In this document: piece after piece, positions 34,409 through 47,007 of the stretch
How the letters are laid out: every line of letters starts with the position of its first letter
Numbering within the stretch: the stretch's first letter is position 1
From: Sciurus carolinensis
Taxonomy: Eukaryota; Chordata; Mammalia; Rodentia; Sciuridae
DNA: 64,000 nt
Reading direction: 5' to 3'
NCBI RefSeq assembly: GCF_902686445.1
Contig: NC_062219.1
Span: 110,795,160-110,859,159 of the forward strand
Notes under the pieces: generated by a model
What the model saw: only the letters and a program-made list of their open reading frames with translations
What the model was told of the DNA's origin: nothing
Databases searched by the model: none
Position numbers and translations under genes: made by a program

Positions 34409-34508
34409 GCTGGAGTCAGGGTTTTCCTGAGTTGCTGAGACTGTCTTTGAACTTGAGATCCTCCTTAGCTTCTGAGCTGGTGGAATTACAGGCACCACCA
34501 TGCCTGGC
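34409..34508 (-). repeat. B1 (7SL-derived) SINE fragment, minus orientation
   Basis: Plus strand reads gagttgctgagactgtcttt, ggaattacaggcaccaccat, gcctggctc, the reverse complement of a B1 monomer. It sits at the outer edge of the L1-B 5'UTR. Confidence 0.75.
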
Positions 34509-34511
34509 TCA

Positions 34512-34745
34512 TGAGTTTATAATGGTGCTAAAAATTCCTATTGCCTGATGATGAATTTGCCATTGTAACATCATAGTGCTGTGCATTACTACTTATGTAT
34601 TTGTAGTGATGCTGGTATAAACAGACCTTCCTCACTGTTAGTTGTATGAAAGTATAGCACATACAATTATGTAAAATACATAATACTTGATAATACCTTC
34701 ACAGGTTATTCTAGGGAAAGGAATTGTTATGATAGGATGTGCAAA
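34512..34745 (+). mobile_element. Old DNA transposon remnant (family not assigned)
   Basis: Segments such as aaaaattcctattgcctgat, catcatagtgctgtgcatta, agtatagcacatacaattat and aatacataatacttgataat match an old mammalian cut-and-paste element as I remember it. The family name is uncertain. The left terminus appears at 26,692, so the element was split by L1-B. Confidence 0.55.
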
Positions 34746-37700
34746 CTCCCATGATTTCTAATTTTGTACCCTTACAGTTGGAAAAAATGCTTGATATGAT
34801 AAGGATTTCTTTAGAAATTTGTTAAGATTTGTTTTCTGGCCTAACATGGCCTATCTTTGAGCTTGTTTCTTGTATACTTGCACATATATATGCAGACAAT
34901 TTTGGATGGAATGTTTTTTTATTAATCTGAACATACATGCTCTGAATTTATACGATCTGGCATAAAGTGTAGTTCAAGCCCAGTGTTTTCATATTGATTT
35001 CTCTGTCTGGATAATCTATCCATTAATCCATTATTAATAGTTGCACAGTGAAATTTATTATGTAGTAATTTCTCTCTTTATTATTATCTATATTAATATT
35101 TGCCTTATATATTTAGGTGCTCTGAATATTTACTATTGTTATATCTTCTTGATGAATTAATGCCTGTATCATTTTATCTTTTTTTAAATTAAAAAAAATT
35201 TTTTTATTTTTTTATTTTTTTTTTTGCCTGTATCATTTTATAACAACCTCATTTGCTCAGTTTTTACTTACTCTGTTTCATGTGATACAAGTATAGCTAC
35301 ACCTTCCCTTTTTGTTTATATTTGCATGGAATATCTTCTTTTCCATTTTTCACTTTCAGTTTTTGTCCTTAAAGGTGAAATTAGCTTGGGTATTTTTTTT
35401 TTTTTTTAATCCATTCTGCAGCTCTGTGTCTTTTGATTGGAGAATTAAATCATTTATATTCAAGATAATTATTGTTATGTAAAGAGTTATTACTGTCATC
35501 TTGTTAATTATTTTCTGATTGTTTTGTATATCTTTTGTTCATTCCTTCCCCTTTTTGTGCTTAGTTGTTTTCCTCTAGTTGCATGCGTCTTTCTTTTAGT
35601 ATTTATGAATATTCAGGAATAGGTTTTGCTTTTATGGTTCTCATGAAGCTTACATAAAATATCATAGTGTATAATCACATACTATTTTGAGGTGAGAACT
35701 TAAATTGATCACATAAATAATCTTCACTTTCACTCCTCAGTACATTTTGACATCATATTCTACATTCTTTTATATTCTGTATTCCTTAACAAATTATTTA
35801 GCTAGTATCATTTTTAATAATCATTTTTTGACCTTCATTCGAGTGAATTTTTGCACCACTTATACGTTATTCTGAATTTGTGACCTTACTGTAATTAGTA
35901 AATTTTACATTTTCATGTTTTTTTCCTGTTACTAACCTTTTTTTCTTTCAGCTTGACAGCCTACTTTAGCATTTCTTAGAGAACAGGTCTAATGGTAATG
36001 AAGTCCTTAACTTTTGTTTGGGAAAACCTTTATTTCCATTTCATTTCTAAAGGATAGCTTTGCTGGATACTGTATTCTTGATTGACATTTTTTTTTTTTC
36101 TTTTAGTATGTTGACTATATCTTCCTGTTCCCTTTTGGTTTTTAAGGTTTCTGCAGTGAAATCTACTTGTAACCTTTTGAATTTTCTTTGTAGGTGATCA
36201 CCTCATTTTCTCTTGCTGACTTCAGAATTAATTCTTTTTCTCTCTTTTTTATTGTAGATAGTTTATTATATTATGCTTGGTGTATTGTTGTTTGAATTTT
36301 ATCTGGTTTGATATATTTGACTATTGATATTATACTCCAAATTTTGAGTCTTTTTTTTTACTATTAATTTAAATAAATTTTCTACCATTTTATCCAAATC
36401 TTCTCCTTTTGAACTCCTGAAATTGGATGTTTTGCCATTTTGTTGCTATCCCATAAATTCCATAAGCTTTATTTTCATTTTGTTTTTACACTTCTGTGTA
36501 TTTTAAAGTAACTTTTCTTCATATTCACAGATTAATTCTTCTTCTTGATCAGGTCTGGTATTGATGCTCTATTGAGTTTTTTATTTCACTCATTGTATTT
36601 TTCTGCTTCAGAATTTGTTTTTTATAATTTTAATCTGTTAATTTTTTCATTTGGGTAATTTTTTAAATGATTTCTTTGTTTGTTTCATTCTTTCAGTATT
36701 TCATTGTTTCCTTTCTTGGATTTCACTGAACTCAGTATGATTATTTTGAATTCTTTGTCAGGTAGTTTGTATATCTTCACCTTTTTGGGATCGGCCATTT
36801 GGAGGTTATTGTGTTATTTTGGTGGTGGTACAGTTCCTTGCTTTTTCATGGTTCTTACTGCATTATGTTAATGTTTGTGCATTAAGTGAACTAGTTACCT
36901 CTTGAAGCTAGTTTTGCTCCAGAATATTCTTCTCCTCTGAGGGGATGTGATGGGCCTGACTGACTGAGGAATAGCAGTTTTGGCAGCAGTGTGAGTGTCA
37001 GATATGTAGTATCTGTGAAGATCTGTTTGCTCTATCTGTTGAAATTAGTTTTGATGAAGTTTGCAGGAATCCTCAGTTGTCAATACTGAATGTCCGTGGT
37101 GGTGGTGGTGGTGGTGAGGGTTGTTGTGGTCTTTACTGGTGATGGCTGTTGAGATCTTCATATTTTTTTTCTTCCACCAAGAAAGTTAGGCTGATAGGAT
37201 CCCTCTGGCACTGGATCTGGTTTGTGGATCCTCTGGGAGTGGCAGTGGCAGTGGTGTAGAATGTCATCTGTGGAGAAATCTTGGACCTGAGACCTGAAGC
37301 ATGGGCACTTGTGGAAAGAGTACTTCTTTATAGATGGGGGGATAATGGTACTGATTTTTGTGGTATAGGTATATGTACAACAGAGACTACCATGTTGGTA
37401 ATAGTATGTGAGACCTGGAGACCTGTGAAGCTATTGGTGAGCTCATAATCGGTTTACTGGTTTGTACAGTTAATGTGGCTTTGGGGTCGCAGAGGCACTG
37501 CATGCAAGTTGGACCAGTGCCTGTTTTGTCAGCACATGACAGTGAAGCCTGAACTCTGTGGCCTGGAGTGTGAACTGACTGGCTAAGCTGATGGCTTAGT
37601 GTCTGAGGTGTGGGTGGGACTAGTGTAGCTACAGAGCCTGGGTTTCGTGTGAGGGCACTTAGAGTGGCTGTGGCTCTGTGGTTGGGGCGTGTATAGTGAT

Positions 37701-37750
37701 TTCTAATCTACCATGTTGATATCGCTCATTATCAGATTTTTAAGAAAGGG
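34746..37750 (-). mobile_element. Ancient L1, ORF2 endonuclease/ORF1/5' region, decayed
   Basis: Diverged antisense L1 that continues in element order from 26,436-26,691. Examples are gcttgatatgataaggattt, the ORF1-ORF2 boundary gtcttttgattggagaatta at about 35,430, and ORF1-like gctttgctggatactgtatt at about 36,060. G-rich 5'UTR-like sequence follows to about 37,750. A GGT microsatellite lies at about 37,096-37,116. No frame survives. Confidence 0.7.
37096..37116 (+). repeat. (GGT)n microsatellite
   Basis: About seven consecutive GGT/TGG units in the G-rich part of the ancient L1. Confidence 0.9.
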
Positions 37751-37979
37751 AATGTCTGATAGCAATATGAGGATTTTGTAATGAACAGTACTGGGGGCCT
37801 GAAACTATCACTGTAGAAGAAAAGGAGAAAGGAAACTCCGAAAACCATCTTCGAAAGTCAGTAGTTGAGGTGGCATGCAGTTCTGTTTATAAACTAAGAA
37901 GTTGACAAAAAGAGCATTTTGCTAAAAATTATTAGAATAGAAACATCCAAATGAATTTAGGCAGATGCATTTGTTAAAA

Positions 37980-37995
37980 GGCTTTTGTTACTTCT
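37980..37995. repeat. Target-site duplication of L1-C, left
   Basis: GGCTTTTGTTACTTCT, exact 16-bp match to 38499-38514. Confidence 0.92.
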
Positions 37996-38498
37996 CTTTA
38001 TTTTAAATTTTTACAGACTGCATTTTGATTCATTGTACACAAATGGGGTACACCTTTTCATTTCTGTTTGTACACGATATAGATTCACATCATATGTGTG
38101 TACTCATGCATGTACATAGGGTAATGATGTCTGTCTCATTCCACTCTCTTTCCTTCTCCTGCTCCTTCCTCCTGTCTTTTCCCCCTACACAATCCAAAAT
38201 TCCTCCATTCTTCTCCCCCTTCCCATTATATATCATCTCCACTTATCAGAGAAAACATTCAGCCTTTGGTTTTTTGGGATTGACTTATTTCACTTAACAT
38301 GATATTCTTCAGCTCGATCCATTTACCTGCAAATGCAATAATTTTATTCTTCTTTATGGCTAGGTAATAGTCCATCATGTATATATAACACAGTTTGTTT
38401 GTTCATTCATCTGAAGGGTATCTCTGTTGATTCCACAATCTACCTATTGTGAATTGAGCTGCTATAAACAGATGTTCTGTAGTATGCTGATTTTAATT
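37996..38498 (-). mobile_element. L1-C: 5'-truncated L1 (3' end only), minus strand
   Basis: Contains the L1 3'UTR (cattgtacacaaatggggta, pyrimidine-rich tract, gcctttggttttttgggatt) and the last codons of ORF2, flanked by exact 16-bp TSDs. A textbook truncated insertion. Confidence 0.92.
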
Positions 38499-38514
38499 GG
38501 CTTTTGTTACTTCT
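38499..38514. repeat. Target-site duplication of L1-C, right
   Basis: GGCTTTTGTTACTTCT at the 5' end of the truncated L1. Confidence 0.92.
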
Positions 38515-38949
38515 TGAAAAATGAAAAATACAAGAAGCCATATTCATTTTCTATCAGTAAGAGTACTGATTCATGAAATGCAGTAATTGATAAGTAGAAA
38601 TAACAAATATTACAATTATGTTAGAGCTGATAGGAAACAATATGATGTCATATGCAGATGGTGATATGAAATGAGCTGTTTAATGATGCAAATGCTATTT
38701 ATCTTTATAGCTGAAGGCAGACATTTCATATTTCAAATAGTGTAGTTAGTCTGGTGTTTTAGATTTTGAAATTCTACAAGCTATGGTCAGTATTTTTTTT
38801 TTTTTTTTTACATTTACACTTCCAGGTAAATAACACTTCCCCTTTTAAACAATGTAAACAATTTTTAACAAATGTAAAAGGAATGAAAAACAAAGAAAAG
38901 CCTATCCATCAGTGATTCCTGTTGAAACATTATATATTCAGAGAAAGAG
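38515..38949. other. Single-copy spacer between two L1 copies
   Basis: Contains a T18 run at about 38,792-38,809. No gene or element recognised. Confidence 0.6.
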
Positions 38950-41660
38950 AGAGAAAATTCAAATTACTAAAATTTGTGATAAAGGAAATATCATGATGGA
39001 TCTACTGATATATGAAGATAATTAGAAACTTTTGAAAATTTATATTCAAATAAATAAACTTGAAGACATTGACAAATTTCTAGAGACATATGACGTAACC
39101 AAACTAATGCAGGAGAACATACACAATTTATACAGATCAGTTTCAAGCAGTGAAACAGAAGACACCATCAAAAGCCTACCAATGGATTCTCAGCCAAATT
39201 CTACAAGACCTTCAAAGAAGAATTAACACCAGTACTCCTCAAATTATTCCATGAAACAAAAAAAAAGGGGAAACTCTTACAAACTCATTCTATGAGGATA
39301 GTATCACCCTTATACCAAAACCAGACAGACACATCAAGGAAAGAAAACTTTAGACTAATATCTCTCATGAACATAGATGTAAAAATTCTCAATAAAGTTC
39401 TGGAAAATCACATACAAAAACATACTAAAAAGATAGTGCACCACGATCAAATGGGGTTCATGTCTGGAATGCAAGGTTGGTTCAACATCTGGAAATAAAC
39501 ATAATACATCACATCAATGGACTTAAAGACAAGAATCAGATGATTATCTCAATAGATGCAGAGAAAGCATTTGAGAAAATACCCGTTCATGTTCAAAACA
39601 CTTGAAAACTAGGGAAAGTAGGAACATACCTCAAAATTGTAAAAGCTATCTATGCTGAGCCAATGACCAGTATCATTTATAAGGGAGAACAACTGAAAGC
39701 ATTCCTTTTAATAACTGAAACAAGACAGGGATGTCCTCTTTCATCTCTTCTCTTCAGCATCATCCTTGAAACTCTAACCAGATGAAAGAAATTAAAAGGA
39801 TATGAATAGGAAAAGAAGAACTCAAACTGTCACTGTTTGCCAATGACATGATTCTATATTTAGAAGATCCAAAAAATTCTACTGGAAAACTTCTAGAGCT
39901 CATGAATGAATTCGGCAAAGTAGCAGGATATAAAATCAATACCCCAAAATCAAGTGCATTTCTATATTTAAGCGATGAATCCACTTCGAGAGAAATTAAG
40001 AAAACTACCCCATTCACAATAACCTAAAGAAAAAAAAATCTTGGGAATCAATCTAACAAAAGAAGTGAAAGAACACTACAGTGTAAACTACAGAACACTA
40101 AAGAAAGAAATTGAAGAAAACCTTAGAAGATAGAAAGAGCTCCCATGTTCTTGAATAAGCAGAATTAATATTATCAAAATGGCCATACTATCAAAAGTGT
40201 TATATAGATTTGATGCAATTCTTATTAAAATTCCAGTGACATTCATCATAGAACTAGGCAAAGCGATCATGAAATTTATTTGGAAAAATAAGAGACCCGG
40301 AATAACCAAGGCAATCCTTAGAAGAGTGAAGCAGAAGGCATCCCAATATCAAACCTTAAACTATACTGCAGAGCAATAGTTACAATAATGGCAGGGTATT
40401 GGCACCAAAATAAACATTTAGACCACTGGTAGAGAATAGAAGACATAGAGACAAACCCACATAAACATGGTTATCTCATACTAGACAAAGGTGCCAAAAA
40501 TACCTTCGAGAAAAGATAGCCTCTTCAACAAATGGTGCTGGGAAAACTGGAAATCCATATGTAACAAATGAAATTAAATCTCTCTTACCCTGCACAAAAG
40601 TCAACTCAAAGTGGATCAAAGACTTAGGCACTAGAACAGAGACCCTGTGCCTAAGAGAAGAAAAAGTAGGCCCAAATCTTCATCATGTTGGCTTAGGACC
40701 TGAGTTCCTTAACAAGACGCCTAAAATGCAAGCAGTAAAATTAAGTTAATCAATAAATGGAATGGATTCAAACCAAAAAGCTTCTTCTTAGCTAACAAAA
40801 CCCATCAATAACATGGAGAGCCTACATAATGGGAAAAAATCTTTACCACATGCACCTCAGATAGAGCACTAATCTCCAGGATATATAAAGAACTCAAACT
40901 TAACATCAGTATAACAACTCAATAGGTAGGCTAATGAACTGAGCAAACACTTCACAGAAGATATACAATCAATCAACAAATATATGAAAAAATGTTCATC
41001 TCTTGCAATTAGAGAAATGCAAATCAAAACTAAGATTTCATTTCACTCCAGAATTGCAGTTATCAAGATTATAAGCAGTAATAAGTGTTGTCGAGGATAT
41101 GGGGAAAATTATACTTATATATTGCTGGTAGGACTGCAGATTGGTGCAACCACTTTGGACAGCAGTATGTAGATTCCTAGGAATACTTGCAATGGAACCA
41201 CCATTTGACTCAGCTATCTTACTCCTTGGTTTATACCCACAGGACTTAAAATCAGCATACTAGAATGACACAGCCACATCAGTGTTTATAGCAGCTCCGT
41301 TCACGATAGCTAAATTATGGGACCAATCTAGATGCCCTTCAACAGATGAATGTACATATATACAGTGGAATATCTCTTGACTTTAAAGAAGTATGAAATA
41401 ATGACATTTGCAGGTAAATGGATGGAACTAGAGAATATCATGCTAAGTGAAATAAATCAATCCCAAAAAACCAAAGGCTGAATGTTTTCTTTAATAAGTA
41501 GATGCTGATCCTTAGTGGGGGGTGGGTAGGGAAGAATGAAGGAATTTTGGATTATGCAGAGGGGAGTGAAGGTAGAGGTGGAGTGGTGGGGATGGGAAGG
41601 GCAGTAGAATGATATTATTACCCTATATACATGTATGAAAAAAATTTGTAGATTAAAAAA
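38950..41660 (+). mobile_element. L1-D: 5'-truncated L1 (mid-ORF2 to 3' end), plus strand
   Basis: Begins in the middle of ORF2 and runs through reverse-transcriptase sequence ([20 protein letters not shown] at about 39,440) and the C-terminal domain to the 3'UTR and A-rich tail at about 41,640. Its RT motif region at about 39,830 reads caatgacat, i.e. F-A-N-D rather than FADD. Many frameshifts and stops; not functional. Opposite orientation to L1-A, -B and -C. No clear TSD. Confidence 0.9.
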
Positions 41661-42799
41661 ATAAATATGAACTGAAATTATATTTGGTAATATGAAAGAA
41701 TTATTGCTAAATTTTTTAGGTGTGACAGTGATATAGTAATTTTAGAAAGGCCTAGTAGTTTTAGAAAGAAATATGAAATATCTATAGATGCGATATCATC
41801 CAAGATTTGCTTCACAATAATTGCAGGGTGAGGAGAAAATAGATAATAAAAAATTGACTGGGTGTTGATAATTGTTAAAATTAGTGAAAGGAACTGAGAT
41901 CAGATCATTCACCCCACTTTCAGACATATTTGAAATTGCATTTAAATATTTTAAATAAAATTTAAAATTAAGTATGGATACTCTTTACAAAATAATTCCA
42001 TTTTTGAAAAATGATATTAATAGACTAAGATGTTCATTTTAAGATTTATAATGGAAAGGAACTAAATGTGAAAGTACAAATTTAATAAATTATAGTGTGA
42101 CATGCCTTTCATTATGCCTAGGAATAGATTTAAAGGCATGGGAACATTCTTATTATTTGTTATATATTTATTAACTATATAGATAAGATTATAATATCTC
42201 AATAAGTAAAATTTTTAACAAAAATATTAGATTTACTTCTAAATAAGACGTACAACCATAATTTTATTGAAGGATGTATGTATATATCATTGTGGTTACA
42301 ATTACAAGTTCTAGAGTAACTTGTGGATCTCAGCTCAGCCATGTAATAGCTGTTACCTGTGACAAATTACATTATCTCAACTTTCTAATTCCTAAATGGG
42401 GATTATGATGTCAACTGTCTTATAGGTTGTAAGAGTGAACTATGTAAAACACCTTCAGTAATGCTGCCACCTAGCACAAAATACATGTTGACCTGTGTAT
42501 GAAGTATGTAATAAATGCTGAATGTTGGTTGCCTGAAAAAAAAAAAGAAGCAGTTTTAAATATTTTTAATGTATTCATAAAATTACAAAAAAATTAAAAA
42601 TGCAATTGGCTTATATTTGTAATTCAAGAATCAGGGAACACCTCATTCTGTAAAATGGAGTGAGTGTACCAATGAGGTTAGCAGAGGAGGCTGGCTTCAT
42701 AGACAGAAAATGGCTGAAGAAGCATAAATAGGGAATGGAAAACGAATTGGTTGTTTCCTAGTGGCTTTATGTATAGGGTTAAAATAGAGGGGCTTTCCC

Positions 42800-42873
42800 T
42801 ATCATACTGGTGCAGGTGAACTATGTCCCTTCTCATTATCATACTGGTGCAGGTAAACTATGTCCCTTCTTGT
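42800..42873. repeat. 37-bp tandem duplication
   Basis: tatcatactggtgcaggt, a single g/a difference, then aactatgtcccttct, occurs twice head-to-tail (starts at 42800 and 42837). Confidence 0.85.
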
Positions 42874-43060
42874 GAATTACCTGTTGTTTTTCAAAGCTTG
42901 CTCATTTGATTACTTTGTATTTAGCATGAATGACTACTCCATTCTGGTTTGGTCTGGTCTGCTGTGGTCTGGTGCAGGAGGTTAGTTGAGAAAGCTTTGT
43001 TGATTATGAAGTCAAATCCACTTCAATAAAGGGAATTGACAAATTATTTACTTTATCATT

Positions 43061-43114
43061 TATATGTATGTATATATATATATGTATGTATATATATATA
43101 TATATATATATATA
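43061..43114. repeat. (TA)n / (TGTA)n microsatellite
   Basis: About 54 bp of alternating TA interrupted by TGTA units. Confidence 0.95.
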
Positions 43115-44029
43115 CTTTATTATAATGTAACTTATACACATTACACCACATACCAGCTATATAAATATCAATAAAGCCAATTAATTCTTTCTTTTAGTTA
43201 TATGACAATTTAAAGAAGAGAGTCTTGCAAACATAGTGTAAAATCGTAGCTATGAATGGGTTTTATGGACACAAATATGAGCAACCACTTTTTTGAGGTG
43301 ATGTAACATAAACTAGAGTTTGCAAGGGAAAAGTCATATCTGCAGAGCTGAAGGAATCATTCCTTCTCTCCAGCCCCCAAAACAAACAATGACCCCCAAA
43401 CATCCAAGACAATTAAACAGAAACTCAAAACTACAGTCAAGGAGGAAAACAAAGGGATAAGAATAGGAGGGAGACATACCCCTTACATTGTGTTTTAATA
43501 GTTGAGAGCCATGCAAAGGTGGAATGGAAAAGTGCTTGAGTTACAAGGTAAAGAGAGTTAATTTCATACTCGAATTTGTAGTTGCTATGTGATCTGTAGG
43601 TAAGTCACTTAATTTTAAGTTGTGTTTTCTTCTTTGTAGTAGGTACCCCACCCAGGTTCATTTTACCTGGATGGTGTATCTGCTTATCCCTCATCTGTAG
43701 AATTGGTGACTCACAGCTCTGAGTTCTTAACACCGCCCAGAGACACCTCACCACTTTTCTAGGAGGTGGGTGGGGACCTGTAGCCAGTGATTGTCTGATG
43801 TGAGATATAAGGGATTTATTTCAAGCCTGATTCCATTTAGATTGCAGAGCTTCCTCTGGGATCAGTTTGAGGTCAGAGTTGACTTGAACAACATTGTTAC
43901 CTTATCCACTTCCTTGAAATTTTTTTTTTTTTTTTCACCTAAGAACTCTCCTTCAATTTTATGTAAAGAGGTGTCTTAGATTTTACTTCTCAGGAACTTG
44001 ACCTAACTAAGGCTTCCTCCTCTACTTTG

Positions 44030-44420
44030 AAAAATTGTGATTAGATGTATATAATCAAAATTTACCATAATGTAAAATTAAATATCACTACCATCTAGTT
44101 CCAGAACTTTTTCATCAACCCATGAGATAACTCTTAACCCATTAAGCAGTCACTTTCTATTCCCCCACCACTAAACAGTTACTGGTAACAGAGACTGTCA
44201 TAACACCTAGGATAACACTGATAACATCTAGGAGTGCAGTATTGGATCATATACTAATTCTGTTTTTAATTTATTAACAACTCCCAGCTCTTTTCCAAAG
44301 AAGCTACAACATGTTACATTACCAACAGCGATATACTAGGATTCCAGTTTTCCACTTGCTTGCGAATACTTATTTTCCATTTTAAATTTTGTATTCATCC
44401 AGTGGATGTGGACACTTTTC
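44030..44420 (-). mobile_element. Ancient L1 3'-end fragment, minus strand
   Basis: Diverged antisense L1M/L1ME-type sequence (ccatctagttccagaacttt, ttcatcaacccatgagataa, attggatcatatactaattc), with internal deletions. Confidence 0.55.
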
Positions 44421-45261
44421 ATTGGAATTGAACCCAGTCTTCTTAAGATTGCAAGAATCAAATAACTTGGCCAACAGATCATTTGGGATATGGCAAAGCA
44501 ATGTACAGATGCCTTTATGTGATTTGCAATTCAAACTGAACTTGAATATAAATGATAGGTTTGTTCTTAGTTTTTTTTAAGACTTGAAAGAATATCAGAA
44601 AACTCACATGTGATAAATCATAGGGTGGACTTATGGAATTCTACAGTATAACCTTTTTGCTTTTCTTGCAATTAAAATATGTTACTTTTGATGATATAGT
44701 TTGAGTGTAAGAAGAGACAGTTGAGAACCTATTTCATGTCCAGTGACTCCTAGTGGTTAAAGGGCTACTTTTGCTAGAATCTGTTGTTTTATAAATCATG
44801 TTCATATGCCAAGCAGGGGAAAACCCCAGCAAAATGTTGGGCAATATGAAAAACATAAAAATACATAAAATTCTTTTTTTAGATAAGAAAATTTTATTTT
44901 TTTTGTATTTGAGACATATATATGTATATGTAGATATTTACATGATAATTTTTAAAATTACCATAATTTGATTTTCTGAATGTATCAGAAGCCTCTGTAG
45001 CATCATTTTAGTGATTAATATTTCTGTGGGGGTATTATAAGATTTTCATATTGTTAAACTTTAATTTTTCTATTCATGTGACTTATTTTTGTGCAAACAA
45101 GACCTTTTAAAGTCTTGTATCTTTAATTATTTTAAGTTTTTTTTTTGTTTCTTTTCAGAGCTATTTAATTTATAACTTGGTACTGTTGTTTTTACATAAT
45201 CATCACTTTAAGATCATTCCTAAAAAAAAAAAGCATTGCTTCATGTGATTCTGTAGAACAT

Positions 45262-45274
45262 GTGTACTTGTTTT
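45262..45274. repeat. Target-site duplication of L1-E, left
   Basis: GTGTACTTGTTTT, matching 46345-46357 exactly, next to the T run of the L1 tail. Confidence 0.88.
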
Positions 45275-46344
45275 TTTTTTTTCTTTTTTCTTTTAATTTA
45301 TTTTTATTGTAAACAAATGGGATACATGTTGTTTCTGTTTGTACATGGAGTAACAGCATACCATTTGTGTAATCATAAATTGACAGAGGGTAATGATGTT
45401 TGATTCATTCTGTTATTTTTTCCCTCCCCTCCACCCGTCCCACCCCTCTTTTCCCTCTATACAGTTCCTTCTTCCTCCATTCTTGCCCCCCCCCATCCCC
45501 CATTATGTGTCATCATCTGCTTATCAGTGAGATCATTGGTCTTTTGGATTTTTGAGATTGGCTTATCTCACTTAACATGATATTCTCCAATTTCATCCAT
45601 TTGCCTGCAAACGCCATAATTTTATTATTCTTTATAGCTGAGTAATATTCCATTGTGTGTGTGTATATATATATATATATCATATATATATATATATATA
45701 TCTCACATTTTCTTTATCCATTCATCACCTGAAGGACATTTAGGTTGGTTCCACAGTCTGGCTATTGTGAATTGAGCAGCTATGAACATTGATGTGGCTG
45801 TATCTCTGTAGTATGCTGATTTTAAGTCCTTTGGGTATAGGCCAAGGAGTGGGATAGCTGGGTCAAATGGTGGGTCCATTCCAAGTTTTCTAAGGAATCT
45901 CCACACTGCTTTCCAGAGTGGCTGCACTAATTTGCAGCCCCACCAGCAATGTATGAGTGTACCTTTTTCCCCACATCCTCTTCAACACCTATTGTTGCTT
46001 GTATTCTTGATAATCACCATTCTGATTGGGGTGAGATGGAATCTTAGTGTAGTTTTGATTTGCATTTCTCTTATTACTAAAGATGGTGAACATTTTTTCA
46101 TATGTTTGTTGATTTCTCTAGATCTTCTTCAGTGAAGAGTCTATTCCTATCCTTAGCCCATTTTTTGATTGGGTTATTTGTATTCGTGTAGAGTGTTTTG
46201 AGTTCTCTATATATTCTGGAAATTAGTGCTCTATCTGAAGTATGAGTGGCAAAGATATTCTCCCACTCTGTAGGCTCTTTCTTTGCATTGCTGATAGTTT
46301 CCTTTGCTGAGAGAAAGCTTTTTAGTTTGAATCTATCCCAGTTC
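45275..46344 (-). mobile_element. L1-E: 5'-truncated L1, minus strand
   Basis: A 1.07-kb L1 3' segment: tail, full-length 3'UTR, and the last third of ORF2 ([52 protein letters not shown]). The ORF2 end is close to L1-A but lacks the 1-nt gain seen there. A TA microsatellite has expanded at about 45,660-45,702. Flanked by 13-bp TSDs, and inserted next to the tail of the older L1-F. Confidence 0.92.
45656..45702. repeat. (TG)n(TA)n microsatellite inside L1-E
   Basis: Dinucleotide run in ORF2 3' sequence at the position where related copies have a short tgtatatata motif. Confidence 0.9.
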
Positions 46345-46357
46345 GTGTACTTGTTTT
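46345..46357. repeat. Target-site duplication of L1-E, right
   Basis: GTGTACTTGTTTT at the 5' end of L1-E. Confidence 0.88.
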
Positions 46358-46822
46358 GATTTTTTTTTATTAAAATATTTTTTATTTTTACAGACACATC
46401 TTGATTCATTGTACACAAATTGGGTACAACTTTTCATTTCTTTGGTTGTACACAATATAGATTCATACCATTCATGTAATCATACATGTACATAGGGTAA
46501 TACTGTCTTGTTTCATTCTACTGTTTTTCCATCCACACCCCCTCCCACCCCTTTTTCCTCTACACCATCCAAAAGTCCTTCATTCTTCTCTTCCCCCCAT
46601 TCCCCCCTCTCATTATATATTGTCATGCACTTATCAGAGAAAACATTCAGCCTTTGGTTTTTTGGGCTTGGCCTATTTCACTTAGCATGATATTTTCCAA
46701 CTTCATCCATTTACCAACAAATGCCATAATTTTATTCTTCTTTATGGCTGAGTAATATTCCATTGTGTATATATACAAAGAGATCCACAGACTAAAGGCG
46801 AAAGAATGGGAAAAAACCCTTT
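46358..46822 (-). mobile_element. L1-F: older truncated L1 with a 5' inverted segment
   Basis: 46,358-46,780 is an antisense L1 3' end. At about 46,781 the sequence switches to sense L1 ORF2 from far upstream (ccacagactaaaggcgaaag aatggg), the region that L1-A carries antisense at about 24,085-24,120. The join of a minus-strand 3' end with a short plus-strand ORF2 piece is the signature of twin priming. Confidence 0.8.
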
Positions 46823-46930
46823 TGAATCCATCCTTTTGAATCATTAGTTTTATTCTGTGGTAACCTAGCAGATTTGTTGTGAGCTTAACATAAAGTTGAC
46901 AGGAAATGTAAAGATAAAACTGGAGATTGC
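46823..46930. other. Short single-copy spacer
   Basis: Begins with a small direct repeat (ccttttgaat twice, 14 bp apart) at the L1-F edge; nothing else recognised. Confidence 0.5.
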
Positions 46931-47007
46931 GGGCTGGAGATATAGCTCAGTTGGTAGAATGCTTATTTTGAGAGCAGAAAGCCCTGGATTCAATCTCCAG
47001 AACTGGG
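46931..47007 (+). repeat. ID-type SINE, plus orientation
   Basis: gggctggagatatagctcag with A box, then a B-box-like ggattcaatctcc, ending in a G-rich run. Confidence 0.85.

Larger units (their letters stand above)
41661..45261. other. Mostly single-copy sequence with decayed L1 pieces
   Basis: No gene recognised. It holds a short tandem duplication at 42,800-42,873, a TA-rich microsatellite at 43,061-43,114, and an ancient antisense L1 3' fragment at about 44,030-44,420. Several homopolymer runs (e.g. 43,919-43,935 T). Confidence 0.55.

Noticed and set aside
34027..34548. 173-codon plus-strand ORF, W/G-rich
   Set aside because: It overlaps the antisense L1-B 5'UTR, a B1 fragment and the edge of a DNA transposon; not a gene.
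46931..47007. tRNA gene
   Set aside because: A and B boxes are present but no cloverleaf can be drawn and the flanks are SINE-like; it is an ID element, as are the similar sites elsewhere.
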